From NCBI RefSeq assembly GCF_012849055.1, contig NZ_CP051677.1, forward strand, positions 1 to 64,000: 64,000 bases of DNA, read 5' to 3'. The position numbers and the translations under genes are program-made. Below, piece by piece: positions 62,879 through 64,000 of this stretch (within the stretch, counting starts at the first letter, position 1; each line of letters starts with the position of its first letter). The notes below the pieces were generated by a model. It was not told the origin of the DNA. It did no database searches and worked only from the letters and a program-made list of their open reading frames with translations. This DNA comes from Spirosoma rhododendri. Lineage in GTDB: Bacteria > Bacteroidota > Bacteroidia > Cytophagales > Spirosomataceae.

Positions 62879-64000
62879 ACTACTGCCTCAACCGGCCTGG
62901 TCCGGCAACGTACTGGGGGGCTGGTCGCTATCAGCGCAGCCGCCGGGCTGGGCGTGGCGATCACCAAGGGCGGTGTTCCGGTAGCGGGTGCCCTGATCGC
63001 ACTGCCCCCGGCCATTGCCTACGTGCTGCTTTGCATCATGCGGCCCGTGGTGGGGATGTGGACATACATCCATTGCAGCTTTTTCATCAACGGCCTGGGT
63101 CGTCTGCTCGAAACGGAAGCCCCTTTCGGACTGATGATCGACGGGCTGCTGCTACTGACCCTGCTCGGTATGTGGCTCTCAACCGACCGACCCGAAGCCC
63201 GCCCGCCGGGAACGGTCAACACGGCCGTATTTTACCTGGTGCTGGCCTGGTTTCTGTACACCCTGCTCGAATTGCTGAACCCCGAAACCCGCAGCCGCGA
63301 AGCCTGGTTTTACGCCGTTCGCGGGGTATCGCTCTATTGGATTCAGGTGGTCGTGATCGTGCTGCGGCTGATGAACGAACGCGCCCAGATCGACCGGTTC
63401 GTCCGGGTGTGGCTGGGCTGGTCAATCGTAGCGGCCCTGTGGGGATTTAAGCAGCAGTACGTCGGTCTGGTACACGGCGAAATTATGTGGCTGGAAAGCG
63501 GGGCTAAAAAGACCCACGTGCTGTTTGGTCACCTCCGCAGCTTTTCGTTCTATTCCGACGCCGGGCAGTTTGGCGCGGCCATGGCCCACGTCGCCCTGTT
63601 TGCCATCCTGAAAGCCCTCGAAGAACCGAAGCTGATCCGCAAGGCGATCTACGGCGGGCTGGCCCTGTTCTACTTCTGGGGGTTTGCCATCGCCGGTAGC
63701 CGGGGGCCGCTGTTTGTACTGGCGGTGGGCATCATCATGTACCTGTTTCTGAAGAAAAACGTCGTCATCCTGACCATCGGCATTGTCATTGGCGGGGGCG
63801 CGTTTGGCCTGTTGAAGTACACGACCGTCGGGCAGGGCAACTACCAGGTACAGCGGATCCGGTCGGCCCTCGACCCCAACGACCCGTCGCTTCAGGTACG
63901 GCTGGAAAATCAGCAGAAGCTGGGTGCTTACCTCAAAACCCGACCACTGGGCGGAGGTATCGGCTCCGGGGGCGACTGGGGGCGACGTTTCTCGCCCGGC
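62862..64000 (+). CDS. O-antigen ligase/polymerase-like membrane protein, partial, frameshift near 62917
   Basis: The start ATG at 62862 overlaps the flippase end by 17 bp. After 17 codons the frame breaks in a 6-base G run (62915-62920). One added G continues the protein as LVAISAAAGLGVAITKGG and on without a stop to the window end. At least 360 residues and several membrane helices are visible. The sequences IAGSRGPLFVLAVGI and RPLGGGIGSGGDWG match the Wzy_C/WaaL-type O-antigen ligase domain. It would polymerise or ligate the flipped repeat units. The C-terminus lies beyond the window. Confidence 0.82.

Overview
The window looks like a GC-rich chromosomal segment of a Bacteroidota bacterium, most likely order Cytophagales near Spirosoma/Fibrella. 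This placement is inferred from gene content only: a SusC/SusD pair, the gliding ATPase gldA, bacillithiol synthesis (bshA), the panD-YbhN-rfaE2 neighbourhood, an MbnP/MbnH-type pair, many lipoproteins and DUF4136/DUF4397/DUF2147 proteins. No rRNA, tRNA, CRISPR array, transposase or phage module was recognised.

Layout. 1-7.3 kb: the end of a YtcJ-like amidohydrolase, a GT-C membrane glycosyltransferase, then on the minus strand YdeI/OmdA, RidA, a WYL regulator, a GreA/B-like protein and a GMC oxidoreductase, then DUF4177 and MazG genes. 7.3-17.4 kb: fatty-acid hydroxylase, NDH-2, bshA, UbiA, secreted and MerC proteins, NmrA, and the di-haem peroxidase (MbnH-like)/MbnP pair. 17.5-29.8 kb: CDF metal exporter, MoeB-rhodanese, panD, a YbhN-like protein, rfaE2, a zinc peptidase, a lipoprotein methyltransferase, an amino-acid permease, gldA and aroB. 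30.0-41.2 kb: one giant secreted repeat protein of about 3,715 residues. 41.3-50.9 kb: a Tat-exported aminotransferase, SusC-SusD-DUF4397, an epimerase and a GT9. 50.9-64 kb: an M16 peptidase, GlgE, and a divergent envelope polysaccharide locus. Its minus-strand arm holds GT4, hexapeptide acyltransferase, GT2 and beta-helix genes; its plus-strand arm holds a half-size TolC-like protein, a Wzz/GumC-like protein with a degenerate ATPase domain, a flippase and an O-antigen-ligase-like protein cut by the window end.

A major caveat is that six genes are interrupted by frameshifts. Eight of the nine shifts are what one missing base would give, mostly inside G or C runs. In the giant gene the repeat period proves it: copies are spaced 714, 714 and then 713 bp. 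Uncorrected homopolymer errors in the assembly are the simplest explanation, so these genes are annotated here as probably intact.

The most notable non-coding content is four sets of structured intergenic repeats. (1) A palindromic element of about 103-118 bp with 26-bp inverted ends occurs three times, once nested inside a 52-bp-armed inverted repeat. (2) A composite of two 30-bp direct repeats flanks a 33-bp-armed inverted repeat at 18.5 kb. (3) TTTAAGGTT-rich long hairpins lie in the gaps inside the MbnH/MbnP and SusC/SusD/DUF4397 gene groups. (4) Hairpins built from short repeated words lie at gene ends.
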